A DNA stretch of 13,786 nucleotides, from positions 1 to 13,786 of the forward strand of contig JBJXGF010000062.1 of NCBI GenBank assembly GCA_046153015.1, read 5' to 3'. Shown here in pieces: positions 1 through 6,714 of the stretch; the first letter of the stretch is position 1; each line of letters opens with the position of its first letter. Made by a program: the position numbers and the translations under genes. The DNA comes from JBJXGF01 sp046153015. Lineage in GTDB: Bacteria; Actinomycetota; Acidimicrobiia; Acidimicrobiales; CAIXPF01. Under the pieces are notes generated by a model, which was not told the origin of the DNA, ran no database searches, and saw only the letters and a list, made by a program, of their open reading frames with translations.

Positions 1-173
1 CCCCCCTTGGCGGCGGCGCCCTTGCCGGCCGCAGCCGGCCTCGCCGTCGTGGCTGTGGTGGTCGCGGAGGCCGCGGGAAGGGCCGGATCCTGCGCCCCCG
101 GCGCCGGCGCCGCGCCGAGCGCGGTGAACGCGCCGGCCGCCGAAACAGCCGAGATCAGGCGGCGGCGCCACAT
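1..173 (-). CDS. Secreted protein, N-terminal fragment (runs off window start)
   Basis: The minus strand reads from an ATG at 173-171 to the window edge without a stop (57 complete codons). The N-terminus has the form of a Sec signal peptide: basic MWRRR, then a hydrophobic stretch (LISAVSAAGAFTALGA), then a likely cleavage after APGA before QDP. The following residues are rich in Ala, Thr and Pro, like the linker of an exported, cell-wall-associated protein. Third codon positions are almost all G or C, which supports this strand over the overlapping plus-strand frame. No catalytic domain lies inside the window, so function is unknown. No clear Shine-Dalgarno sequence precedes the ATG. If transcription starts far upstream, the mRNA would carry the structured region at 300-610 as a long 5' leader. 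Confidence 0.6.
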   Translation of the reverse strand, partial: MWRRRLISAVSAAGAFTALGAAPAPGAQDPALPAASATTTATTARPAAAGKGAAAKG

Positions 174-305
174 GGGGGTTGCGGTGCGGTCTGTGGTCAC
201 GAAGGAGAGGCGCCTCGGCCGACCCGCTCCGTGGCGGTTCGACCCGGGACCGAGTTAAGAATAACGCGTGGTGATACGCCCGCCGCGCATCGCGTCGAAC
301 ATCGC

Positions 306-418
306 GCCCGGGCCGGTGCAAAGAGTTGGAACCTGGGCCAATGTCCTTGCGTCGAAACCCTATGCCGTGCAAGGGTCGAAAGGAAGCGACCGGCGACGGC
401 GGGTCCTTCACCCGTCCG
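306..418. other. Three consecutive stem-loops (candidate structured RNA)
   Basis: Three hairpins follow one another. The first pairs 306-312 with 332-338 (7 bp, one G-U). The second pairs 345-352 with 367-374 (core CCTTGC/GCAAGG plus two G-U pairs, 14-base loop). The third pairs 397-404 with 410-418 (8 bp, CCTTC loop, one bulged T at 415). A direct repeat GTCGAAA sits at 351-357 and 375-381. Short stems are common in GC-rich DNA, so only the clustering makes this worth recording. Strand is undetermined. Confidence 0.3.
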
Positions 419-502
419 GAGAAGCCAGGAAGTCCACACGGGCGGCGGTAGAGATCGGCAGCGCGTCAGATGCAGCGGGCAGGAAAGGAGCGGCGTTGAT
501 GA

Positions 503-541
503 AGAGCGACTGGCACGGCGTTGCGCCGGGCGCCTCGCTCT
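503..541. other. Long imperfect hairpin
   Basis: AGAGCGA at 503-509 pairs with TCGCTCT at 535-541 (7 bp). Inside it GGC at 512-514 pairs with GCC at 532-534. CGGCG at 516-520 pairs with CGCCG at 524-528 around a TTG loop. This gives about 15 base pairs in a 39-base element. No T-run follows on either strand, so it is not a typical intrinsic terminator. It lies in the gene-free stretch, about 330 bases from the secreted-protein start. Confidence 0.35.
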
Positions 542-573
542 ATTCGGCGCTCCCGCCTTCCCGACCGACTCGA

Positions 574-607
574 TCAGCGTTGCGCCCTCAACGCTGAGCT
601 GAGCGTT
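574..607. promoter_or_regulatory. Mutually exclusive hairpins (switch-like element)
   Basis: TCAGCGTTG (574-582) pairs perfectly with CAACGCTGA (589-597), giving 9 bp around a 6-base loop. The inner part of the second arm, AACGCT (590-595), can instead pair with AGCGTT (602-607) around a 6-base loop. The middle segment can join only one partner at a time, the geometry of an RNA switch or attenuator. No T-run follows either stem. Which strand is transcribed here is unknown, and a role is inference. Confidence 0.3.
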
Positions 608-850
608 ATCCAGCGCCCGCCCGGCCTGGTCCGGCGCGTGGCCCCTCACCGGCGACGGCGGCGAGGCAAGAGGCGAATCGTCTGCCCTGTGGATTGACGA
701 TGAGCCGCCCCCGCCGTACGCAAGCGACCACACGGATTCTTGTACGACCAAGACCGAAAGAGCCTCCTATGCGCGCGTCCGTTTTGCTGTTCCGTGTCAG
801 CCAGTCATCGTTTCCACACGCTGTTCATGAAGGCGTCTTCGAGGCCCCGC

Positions 851-874
851 TTCGGATGCGCGTCTGTTCGGATG
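851..874. repeat. Direct repeat TTCGGATG upstream of small membrane gene
   Basis: The 8-mer TTCGGATG occurs at 851-858 and again at 867-874, start-to-start 16 bp, ending 7 bases before the ATG at 882. Spacing of about one and a half helical turns could suit a protein-binding site, but two exact 8-mers may also be chance. No regulator gene is adjacent. Confidence 0.25.
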
Positions 875-881
875 GTCGAAA

Positions 882-1106
882 ATGAAGCCCCAGTTACCCC
901 GCCGACTCGCATTGCAGGCCGCGCTCGCCGCGCTGCTGCTGGTGTTGCACGAGAGCCCCCTCGCCGTCGTCGCCCTCGGCGGCGCACTGGCGTTGAACGG
1001 CGTCCTGCTGCTGCGCCAGCTCGGCGGCCGGCCCGCGCCCCGGCCCCGCCCCGGCCAGCTCGATCCCGACCAGGGCGGCCTGGACGACGAGCTGGTCAGC
1101 GCCTGA
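882..1106 (+). CDS. Small two-helix membrane protein, hypothetical
   Basis: This 74-residue protein has a short basic start (MKPQLPRR), two hydrophobic segments (about residues 9-22 and 27-45) and a Pro/Arg-rich then acidic cytoplasmic-type tail. Its two-helix hairpin layout would sit in the cytoplasmic membrane. Third codon positions are strongly G/C, which supports real coding here, in contrast to the frames just upstream. No strong ribosome binding site precedes the ATG. The gene ends tail-to-tail with the minus-strand nucleotidyltransferase and overlaps it by 11 bases. I do not recognise the family and assign no function. Confidence 0.55.
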   Translation: MKPQLPRRLALQAALAALLLVLHESPLAVVALGGALALNGVLLLRQLGGRPAPRPRPGQLDPDQGGLDDELVSA

Positions 1107-1725
1107 CCCGACCGGCGTCTGAGCCGAGCCAGCGCTCGTAGCGCTCCGGCTCGGTCCAGGCGCCGGTACGCCGATCGAAGGCCGCGGCCTCCGGCGCCAT
1201 CCACTCCCGGCGGCCGGCCCGCACCGCCGTGGACGACATCTCCACCACGTGCTCGCCCACGGCGAGGAGGTGCTCGGCGGGCGCCGGGTGGGGCGGCCTC
1301 GGCGCGATGGCGAGCGTGGGCAGGCGCGCCACCGCGGCATCCCGGGCGAGCGGATCGCCGGCGTAGAACACCGGGTCGATCACCTGGCCCCACTTGTCCG
1401 CGCCCATCACCAGCACGTCGTAGCCGGCCGCGATGTCCACGAGCAGCTGCGCGTCGGTCACCACCAGCCCCAGCCACGGGCGGGCGGCGGCCAGCGCGTC
1501 GAGCACCTCCATGCGGTGCTCGAAGAGGGGCCGGCTGACCGTCTCCTTGGCCAGCGCCACCCGGGACACGGCGAGGTCGACCCGCACGAGGCCGTGCTTG
1601 TCCCGGGCCGCGGCGGCGATCTCCAGATGGGCCAGCGTCGGCGGGTTGAACGAGCCGGGGTAGACCCCCAACGCGCCCGACTGGGGTGATTGCTCTTGCT
1701 CGGGCCGCCCTGCGCGCGCGATCAT
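1096..1725 (-). CDS. NadD-like nucleotidyltransferase
   Basis: This 209-residue protein has a cytidylyltransferase-like fold signature. GVYPGSFNPPTLAHL (residues 20-34) corresponds to the nucleotide-binding loop with the T/HxxH motif (Thr30, His33). VMGADKWGQ (about 106-114) resembles the substrate loop of nicotinate-nucleotide adenylyltransferases. MSSTAVRAG (163-171) matches the C-terminal SxTxxR phosphate-binding motif. Such enzymes transfer AMP or CMP to a phosphorylated acceptor; the acceptor here is uncertain. Usual NadD proteins begin almost at the G-F-G-G-T-F motif, so the 18-residue extension raises the possibility of a later start at a TTG (codon 19). The ATG at 1725-1723 has a G-run (GGGGG) a few bases upstream. 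The start lies 11 bases from the divergent leader peptide of ilvB. Confidence 0.75.
   Translation of the reverse strand: MIARAGRPEQEQSPQSGALGVYPGSFNPPTLAHLEIAAAARDKHGLVRVDLAVSRVALAKETVSRPLFEHRMEVLDALAAARPWLGLVVTDAQLLVDIAAGYDVLVMGADKWGQVIDPVFYAGDPLARDAAVARLPTLAIAPRPPHPAPAEHLLAVGEHVVEMSSTAVRAGRREWMAPEAAAFDRRTGAWTEPERYERWLGSDAGRVRR
1690..1725 (+). promoter_or_regulatory. Weak candidate promoter for the ilv operon
   Basis: A plus-strand TTGCTC (1696-1701; another copy at 1690-1695) and GATCAT (1720-1725), 18 bases apart, vaguely resemble -35 and -10 boxes. A start near 1732 would give an almost leaderless transcript for the leader peptide at 1737. The leader has no evident Shine-Dalgarno sequence. 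This promoter would overlap the start of the minus-strand nucleotidyltransferase. The match to consensus is poor. Confidence 0.2.
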
Positions 1726-1736
1726 CGGCCCCCAGT

Positions 1737-1802
1737 ATGCGTCGAGCCGAGCCCACCCTCCTGCGCAGCACCGCCCAGCTGCTCGTCGTACTCATTCGGT
1801 AG
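1737..1802 (+). CDS. ilvB leader peptide (attenuation)
   Basis: A 21-residue open frame starts at ATG 1737 and stops at TAG 1800-1802. It ends in LLVVLI followed by Arg and stop, and has an earlier Leu-Leu pair (residues 8-9). Eight of its 21 residues are Leu, Val or Ile, which are exactly the end products of the downstream pathway. The run uses GTA for Val and ATT for Ile, codons that the neighbouring GC-rich genes avoid, so ribosome stalling there would be sensitive. An intrinsic-terminator-like hairpin follows before ilvB. Leader peptides of this type precede ilvB operons in other actinobacteria such as Corynebacterium and Streptomyces. Its role here is inferred from composition and position. 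Confidence 0.75.
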   Translation: MRRAEPTLLRSTAQLLVVLIR

Positions 1803-1832
1803 CGCGCGCAGCCTCCCCCTGCCTGCGTGCGC
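1802..1832 (+). promoter_or_regulatory. ilv leader hairpin upstream of terminator
   Basis: GCGCGCGCAG (1802-1811) pairs with CTGCGTGCGC (1823-1832) over 10 bp with one G-U, around an 11-base loop (1812-1822). The stem starts at the last base of the leader-peptide stop codon, so a ribosome on the final leader codons would block it. Its loop contains CCTCCCC (1812-1818), an exact copy of the 5' arm of the terminator (1842-1848). That copy could alternatively pair with the terminator's 3' arm. This is consistent with an attenuation switch, but the exact fold is not proven. Confidence 0.5.
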
Positions 1833-1838
1833 ACCCAC

Positions 1839-1870
1839 CGGCCTCCCCAAGGGGAGGTCGTTGCAGTTTT
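1839..1870 (+). terminator. ilvB attenuator (intrinsic terminator)
   Basis: Positions 1839-1847 pair with 1852-1860 (9 bp, one G-U) around a CAAG tetraloop. The stem is very GC-rich (CCTCCC/GGGAGG core) and is followed by a T-rich tail, TTGCAGTTTT (1861-1870). It lies between the leader-peptide stop and the ilvB start, 34 bases before the ATG, so termination here would switch off ilvBNC. The T-run is interrupted, so strength is uncertain. Confidence 0.6.
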
Positions 1871-1904
1871 CCGCCCATCCCCGCCCGCGAGAACGAAGAG
1901 AGCA

Positions 1905-3656
1905 ATGAAGCTGAACGGTGGCCAAGCCCTGATAAAGAGCCTCGAGATGGAAGGCGTGGAGGTCCTGTTCGGGCTTCCCGGAGGCGCCATCCTGCCGGTC
2001 TATGACCCGCTGATCGACTCGCCGATCCGACACATCCTCGTGCGCCACGAGCAGGGCGCCGGGCACATGGCGGAGGGCTTCGCCCACGCCACGGGCCGCC
2101 CCGGGGTGGCGATGGTCACCTCTGGCCCGGCGGCCACGAACGTGGTCACGCCCTTGTGCGACGCGTACATGGACTCGGTGCCGCTCGTGTGCATCACCGG
2201 CCAGGTGCCCTACGCGGCGATCGGCACCGACGCCTTCCAGGAGTGCGACACCACCGGCATCACGATGGCGGTCACCAAGCACAACTTCCTCGTGACCAAG
2301 GCGCAGGACATCCCCCAGATCATCAAGGAGGCGTTCTACATCGCCACCACGGGGCGGCCCGGCCCGGTGCTGGTCGACGTGCCGAAGGACATCGTCGACC
2401 CGGCGAACCCCCGCTCGGCGATGGAGTGGTACTGGCCGGACTCGGTCGATCTGCCCGGCTACAAGCCGACCCTGCGCGGCCACCCCAAGCAGATCCGCCA
2501 GGCGGCCGAGCTGATCCTGCGCTCCCACAAGCCGGTGATCTACGCCGGCGGGGGCATCCTCAAGTCCCGCGCCGCGGAGGCGCTGGCCGAGCTGGCCGAG
2601 CTGTGCGACATCCACGTGGTCACCACGCTCATGGCGCGCGGGGCGTTCCCCGACGACCACCCCCTCGCCCTCGGCATGCCGGGCATGCACGGCAACTACA
2701 CCGCGGTCACCGCCATGCAGCAGTCCGACCTGCTGATCGCCCTTGGCAGCCGCTTCGACGATCGGGTCACCGGCAAGGTCGGCGAGTTCGCCCCGGGCGC
2801 CCAGGTGATCCACGTGGACATCGACCCCGCCGAGCTGGGCAAGGTCCGCCGGCCCGACGTGCCGATCGTGGGCGACGTCCGGCTCGTGATCGAAGACCTG
2901 ATCCAGGCGATCAAGGAGCTCGGCGGCGCCGAGGCGCAGCCCGACCGCGGCCCATGGAAGAGCCAGGTCAGCGGCTGGCAGGAGCGCTTCCCGCTCGTCT
3001 ACGAGCAGGCCGAGGACGGCTCGGGCCACGTCAAGCCGCAGTACGTGATCGAGCAGCTCCGGGCGCTCACGCCCGACGACGCCATCCTCGCCACCGGCGT
3101 GGGCCAGCACCAGATGTGGGCCAGCCAGTACTGGCGCTTCCGCCAGCCCTACACCTGGATCTGCTCCGGCGGCCTCGGCACGATGGGCTTCTCGGTGCCG
3201 GCGGCTATCGGCGCCAAGGTGGGCCGGCCCGACCGCATGGTGTGGGCCGTCGACGGCGACGGCTGCTTCCAGATGACCGCCCAGGAGCTGGTCACCGCCA
3301 CCGCCGAGCGGATCCCGATCAAGGTCGGCATCCTCAACAACGCCTATCTCGGCATGGTCCGCCAGTGGCAGGAGATGTTCTACGACGAGCGGTATTCCGA
3401 GGTGTACCTCTCGCCCGACCTGCCGGACTACGTGAAATGGGCCGAGGCCATGGGCTGCGTGGCCATGCGGGTGGAGACCACCGAGGAGGTGGCGCCCGCC
3501 ATCGAGAAGGCGAACGAGATCAACGACCGTCCGGTGGTGATCGAGTTCCGCACCGACGCCCGGGAGAAGGTGTTCCCGATGGTCCCTGCCGGGCTCTCGA
3601 ACAGCCAGATCGTGGTCGATCCGTCGCAGCGGGAGGAGCTCGAGCGTGGCCGGTGA
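1905..3656 (+). CDS. ilvB: Acetolactate synthase, large (catalytic) subunit
   Basis: This cytoplasmic ThDP/FAD enzyme condenses two pyruvates to 2-acetolactate, or pyruvate with 2-oxobutyrate to acetohydroxybutyrate, the first common step of Val/Leu/Ile synthesis. The 583-residue length is normal for the family. The N-terminal pyrimidine-binding domain carries FGLPGGAILP (22-31) and the catalytic Glu49 in VRHEQGAGHMAEG. The central FAD domain holds GSRFDDRVTGK (281-291). The C-terminal pyrophosphate domain has GDGCFQM (451-457) with NN at 478-479, the ThDP-Mg motif. I choose the ATG at 1905 because homology begins at once and GAAGAGAG lies just upstream; the open frame runs further 5' into the attenuator. 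The gene overlaps ilvN by 11 bases. Expression is probably controlled by the leader peptide and terminator at 1737-1870. Confidence 0.97.
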   Translation: MKLNGGQALIKSLEMEGVEVLFGLPGGAILPVYDPLIDSPIRHILVRHEQGAGHMAEGFAHATGRPGVAMVTSGPAATNVVTPLCDAYMDSVPLVCITGQVPYAAIGTDAFQECDTTGITMAVTKHNFLVTKAQDIPQIIKEAFYIATTGRPGPVLVDVPKDIVDPANPRSAMEWYWPDSVDLPGYKPTLRGHPKQIRQAAELILRSHKPVIYAGGGILKSRAAEALAELAELCDIHVVTTLMARGAFPDDHPLALGMPGMHGNYTAVTAMQQSDLLIALGSRFDDRVTGKVGEFAPGAQVIHVDIDPAELGKVRRPDVPIVGDVRLVIEDLIQAIKELGGAEAQPDRGPWKSQVSGWQERFPLVYEQAEDGSGHVKPQYVIEQLRALTPDDAILATGVGQHQMWASQYWRFRQPYTWICSGGLGTMGFSVPAAIGAKVGRPDRMVWAVDGDGCFQMTAQELVTATAERIPIKVGILNNAYLGMVRQWQEMFYDERYSEVYLSPDLPDYVKWAEAMGCVAMRVETTEEVAPAIEKANEINDRPVVIEFRTDAREKVFPMVPAGLSNSQIVVDPSQREELERGR

Positions 3657-4194
3657 GGATCGCCTGGGCGGCCAGCCCCACATCCTGGTGGTGCTGGTCG
3701 AGAACAAGTTCGGGGTGCTGGCCCGGGTGGCGGGGCTCTTCGCCCGCCGGGGCTTCAACATCTACTCCCTCGCCGTGGCCCCCACCGACGACGCCCGCTT
3801 CTCCCGCATCACGATCACCGTCGATGCCGCCTCGGCGCCGATCGAGCAGGTGAAGAAGCAGCTGTTCAAGCTCATCAACGTGGTCAAGATCAACGAGCTC
3901 GGCCCCGGCGAGGGCGTGGAGCGCGAGCTGCTGATGGCCACGGTCTCCACCGGGCCGACCGGGCGCGGCCAGATCCTCGAGCTGGTCCAGATCTTCGGCG
4001 GCGAGGTGTTGAACGTCGGCGTCGACGAGGTGATGGTCAGCCTCGACGGCAGCCCCACCAAGCTCGACGACTTCGAGGAGCTGCTGCGCCCGATCGGCAT
4101 CGTCGCCCTCCAGCGCACCGGGCGCATCGCGCTCGCCAAGCTCGACCGCACCGTCAGTCCCCCCGCCTCCGCCCGCCTGAGCGCGGCCGGCTAG
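3646..4194 (+). CDS. ilvN: Acetolactate synthase, small (regulatory) subunit
   Basis: This 182-residue protein is the regulatory partner of IlvB and confers valine feedback inhibition. An N-terminal ACT domain (about residues 11-85) contains ENKFGVLARVAGLFARRGFN. Asn20, Gly23 and Asn38 align with the valine-site residues Asn11, Gly14 and Asn29 of E. coli IlvH, so valine sensing is probably retained. A second ALS-type domain follows (about 93-168). The start is GTG at 3646, inside the end of ilvB, preceded by the strong ribosome binding site GGAGGAG (3632-3638). The overlap suggests translational coupling and balanced subunit supply. Confidence 0.96.
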   Translation: MAGEDRLGGQPHILVVLVENKFGVLARVAGLFARRGFNIYSLAVAPTDDARFSRITITVDAASAPIEQVKKQLFKLINVVKINELGPGEGVERELLMATVSTGPTGRGQILELVQIFGGEVLNVGVDEVMVSLDGSPTKLDDFEELLRPIGIVALQRTGRIALAKLDRTVSPPASARLSAAG

Positions 4195-4231
4195 GCTCGC
4201 CGCCCGATCGCGACCCCCCAGGAGCAGCGCT

Positions 4232-5266
<1,035 letters not shown>

Positions 5267-5283
5267 CCGGCCGCGCCCCGCAA

Positions 5284-5301
5284 CGGCCGGCCCGCCGGCC
5301 G
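5284..5301 (+). terminator. GC-rich hairpin after ilvC
   Basis: CGGCCGG (5284-5290) pairs with CCGGCCG (5295-5301) around a CCCG loop, 18 bases after the ilvC stop. No T-run follows, so it may be an actinobacterial U-less terminator, a pause or mRNA-stability element, or chance in very GC-rich DNA. If it terminates, metY would need its own promoter. Confidence 0.35.
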
Positions 5302-5356
5302 GCCGGGCGGGGAACGCGTGACCGGCCCGGCCCGGATGTGTGCTGAGATGGCGGGC

Positions 5357-6679
5357 ATGTCGAGCGACTCCTGGGGCTTCGAGACCCGTCAGATCCACGC
5401 CGGATACGAAAACGTCGAGCCGACCACTCGAGCCCGAGCCGTTCCCATCTACCAGACCACCGCCTACTCCTTCCGCGACTCCGCGCACGGCGCAGCGCTG
5501 TTCGCGCTCCAAGAGGCGGGGCACATCTACACCCGCATCATGAACCCCACCCAGGCGGTGTTCGAGGCGCGCATGACCGCCCTCGAGGGCGGCATCGCCC
5601 AGGCCGCCGGGGGCATGGTGTCGGGTGCGCTGGCGGTGGCGTCGGGCCAGCAGGCCGAGTTCGTGGCGCTGATGACGCTGTGCGAGCACGGCGACCACGT
5701 GGTCTCCTCGCCGTCGCTCTACGGGGGCACCTACAACCTGTTCCACTACACGCTGCCCAAGATGGGCGTCGAGGTCAGCTTCGTGAAGGACCCGGACGAC
5801 CTCGCCCAGTGGCGGGCGGCGGCGCGGCCCAACACCAAGGCGTTCTTCGGCGAGACCCTCGCCAACCCCAAGAACGACGTGTTCCCCATCGAGGAGGTCG
5901 CCGCCCTCGGCAACGAGCTCGGCATCCCCCTGGTGCTCGACAACACGGTGCCCACGCCGTATCTGTGCCGCCCGATCGAGTGGGGCGCCCACATCGTGGT
6001 GCACTCCGCCACCAAGTTCATCGGGGGCCACGGCACCGCCATCGGCGGCGTGATCGTCGACGGCGGCAACTTCGACTTCGGCGCCCACGCCGAGCGTTTC
6101 CCCGGCTTCAACACGCCTGACCCGTCCTACCACGGGCTCAACTACTGGCCGATGCTCGGCGCCGGCTCGTTCATCGTCAAGGCCCGCCTCCAGCTCCTGC
6201 GCGACCTCGGCGGGTCAACCACGCCGTTCAACTCGTTCCTGTTCATCCAGGGCCTCGAGACCCTCTCGCTGCGCATGGAGCGCCACGTGGCCAACGCCCA
6301 GGCGGTGGCCGAGTTCCTGGCGGCGCGGCCCGAGGTCGAGCACGTGTTCTACGCCGGCCTGCCCTCCTCCCCGTGGCACGCCCGCGCGCAGAAGTACCTG
6401 GCGCGCGGGGCCGGCTCGGTGCTGGCCTTCATCCACCGGGGCGGCAAGGAGGCCGGCCAGGCCTTCGCCGACGCGCTCGAGCTGCACTCCAACCTGGCCA
6501 ACATCGGCGACGTGCGTTCGCTCGTGATCCACCCAGCCACCACCACCCACAGCCAGCTCACCGAGGCCGAGCAGCTCGCCACCGGCGTCCACCCGGGCCT
6601 GATCCGGCTCTCGGTGGGGATCGAGTCGATCGAGGACATCATCGCCGACCTCGAGGCGGGCTTCCGCGCCGCGAAGTAG
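5357..6679 (+). CDS. metY: O-acetylhomoserine sulfhydrylase (aminocarboxypropyltransferase)
   Basis: This PLP enzyme of the Cys/Met-metabolism family replaces the acetyl group of O-acetylhomoserine with sulfide or methanethiol, giving homocysteine or methionine. It is 440 residues, longer than cystathionine synthases and lyases (about 380-400) and right for MetY. The PLP lysine is Lys220 in HSATKFIGGHG, and Asp195 (LVLDNT) should hold the pyridine nitrogen. The Tyr-Thr-Arg motif is IYTRIMNPT (57-65). The insertion around PGFNTPDPSYHGLNYW (249-264) is typical of MetY. I choose ATG 5357 (MSSDSWGFETRQIHAG) because homology begins there; starts at 5348 or 5318 are possible. Methionine gamma-lyase is a less likely alternative. 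It lies 90 bases after ilvC, so it may be a separate unit. Confidence 0.88.
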   Translation: MSSDSWGFETRQIHAGYENVEPTTRARAVPIYQTTAYSFRDSAHGAALFALQEAGHIYTRIMNPTQAVFEARMTALEGGIAQAAGGMVSGALAVASGQQAEFVALMTLCEHGDHVVSSPSLYGGTYNLFHYTLPKMGVEVSFVKDPDDLAQWRAAARPNTKAFFGETLANPKNDVFPIEEVAALGNELGIPLVLDNTVPTPYLCRPIEWGAHIVVHSATKFIGGHGTAIGGVIVDGGNFDFGAHAERFPGFNTPDPSYHGLNYWPMLGAGSFIVKARLQLLRDLGGSTTPFNSFLFIQGLETLSLRMERHVANAQAVAEFLAARPEVEHVFYAGLPSSPWHARAQKYLARGAGSVLAFIHRGGKEAGQAFADALELHSNLANIGDVRSLVIHPATTTHSQLTEAEQLATGVHPGLIRLSVGIESIEDIIADLEAGFRAAK

Positions 6680-6714
6680 CCGGCCGCGGGGCGCCGCCTC
6701 TACCGTCGGTCGCC

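Larger units (their letters stand above)
174..881. other. Long gene-free stretch with several stem-loops
   Basis: About 700 bases separate the secreted-protein start from the small membrane gene. Several frames are open here, but they use A/T-ending codons freely and give low-complexity Arg/Ser/Pro-rich products, unlike the real genes nearby, so I do not call them. GC content drops noticeably from about 700 to 880. Between 300 and 610 there are at least five good stem-loops, listed separately. I could not match the stretch to a known riboswitch, RNase P RNA, tmRNA or tRNA by eye. It could be a long 5' leader of the minus-strand gene at 173, a non-coding RNA gene, or simply intergenic DNA. Confidence 0.5.

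Noticed and set aside
228..256. GGTTCGACC resembling a tRNA T-loop.
   Set aside because: The flanking 5-bp T-stem does not pair, and no anticodon or acceptor arm can be placed upstream on either strand.
388..470. Possible RNase P RNA fragment (AGGAAGTCC-like string near 427).
   Set aside because: The rest of the conserved core, including the ACAGAAA-type segment and its pairing partners, is missing.
590..610. AACGCT...AGCGTTATCC resembling an integron attC core.
   Set aside because: The required RYYYAAC and GTTRRRY core sites are not matched, and no integrase or cassette pattern is present.
197..751. Long minus-strand frame across the gene-free region.
   Set aside because: Its product is Arg/Ser/Pro-rich low-complexity sequence with irregular codon use, and it crosses the stem-loop cluster. 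It looks like an incidental open frame in GC-rich DNA.
769..885. A short frame whose stop overlaps the ATG at 882 (ATGA), resembling a translationally coupled leader.
   Set aside because: About 40% of its codons end in A or T, unlike real genes here, and the product has no recognisable feature. The overlap is probably chance.
1722..3761. Very long minus-strand frames opposite ilvB, and similar ones opposite metY and the glycosyltransferase.
   Set aside because: They are antisense shadows produced by high third-position GC. Their products are His/Asp/Arg-rich with no domain pattern.
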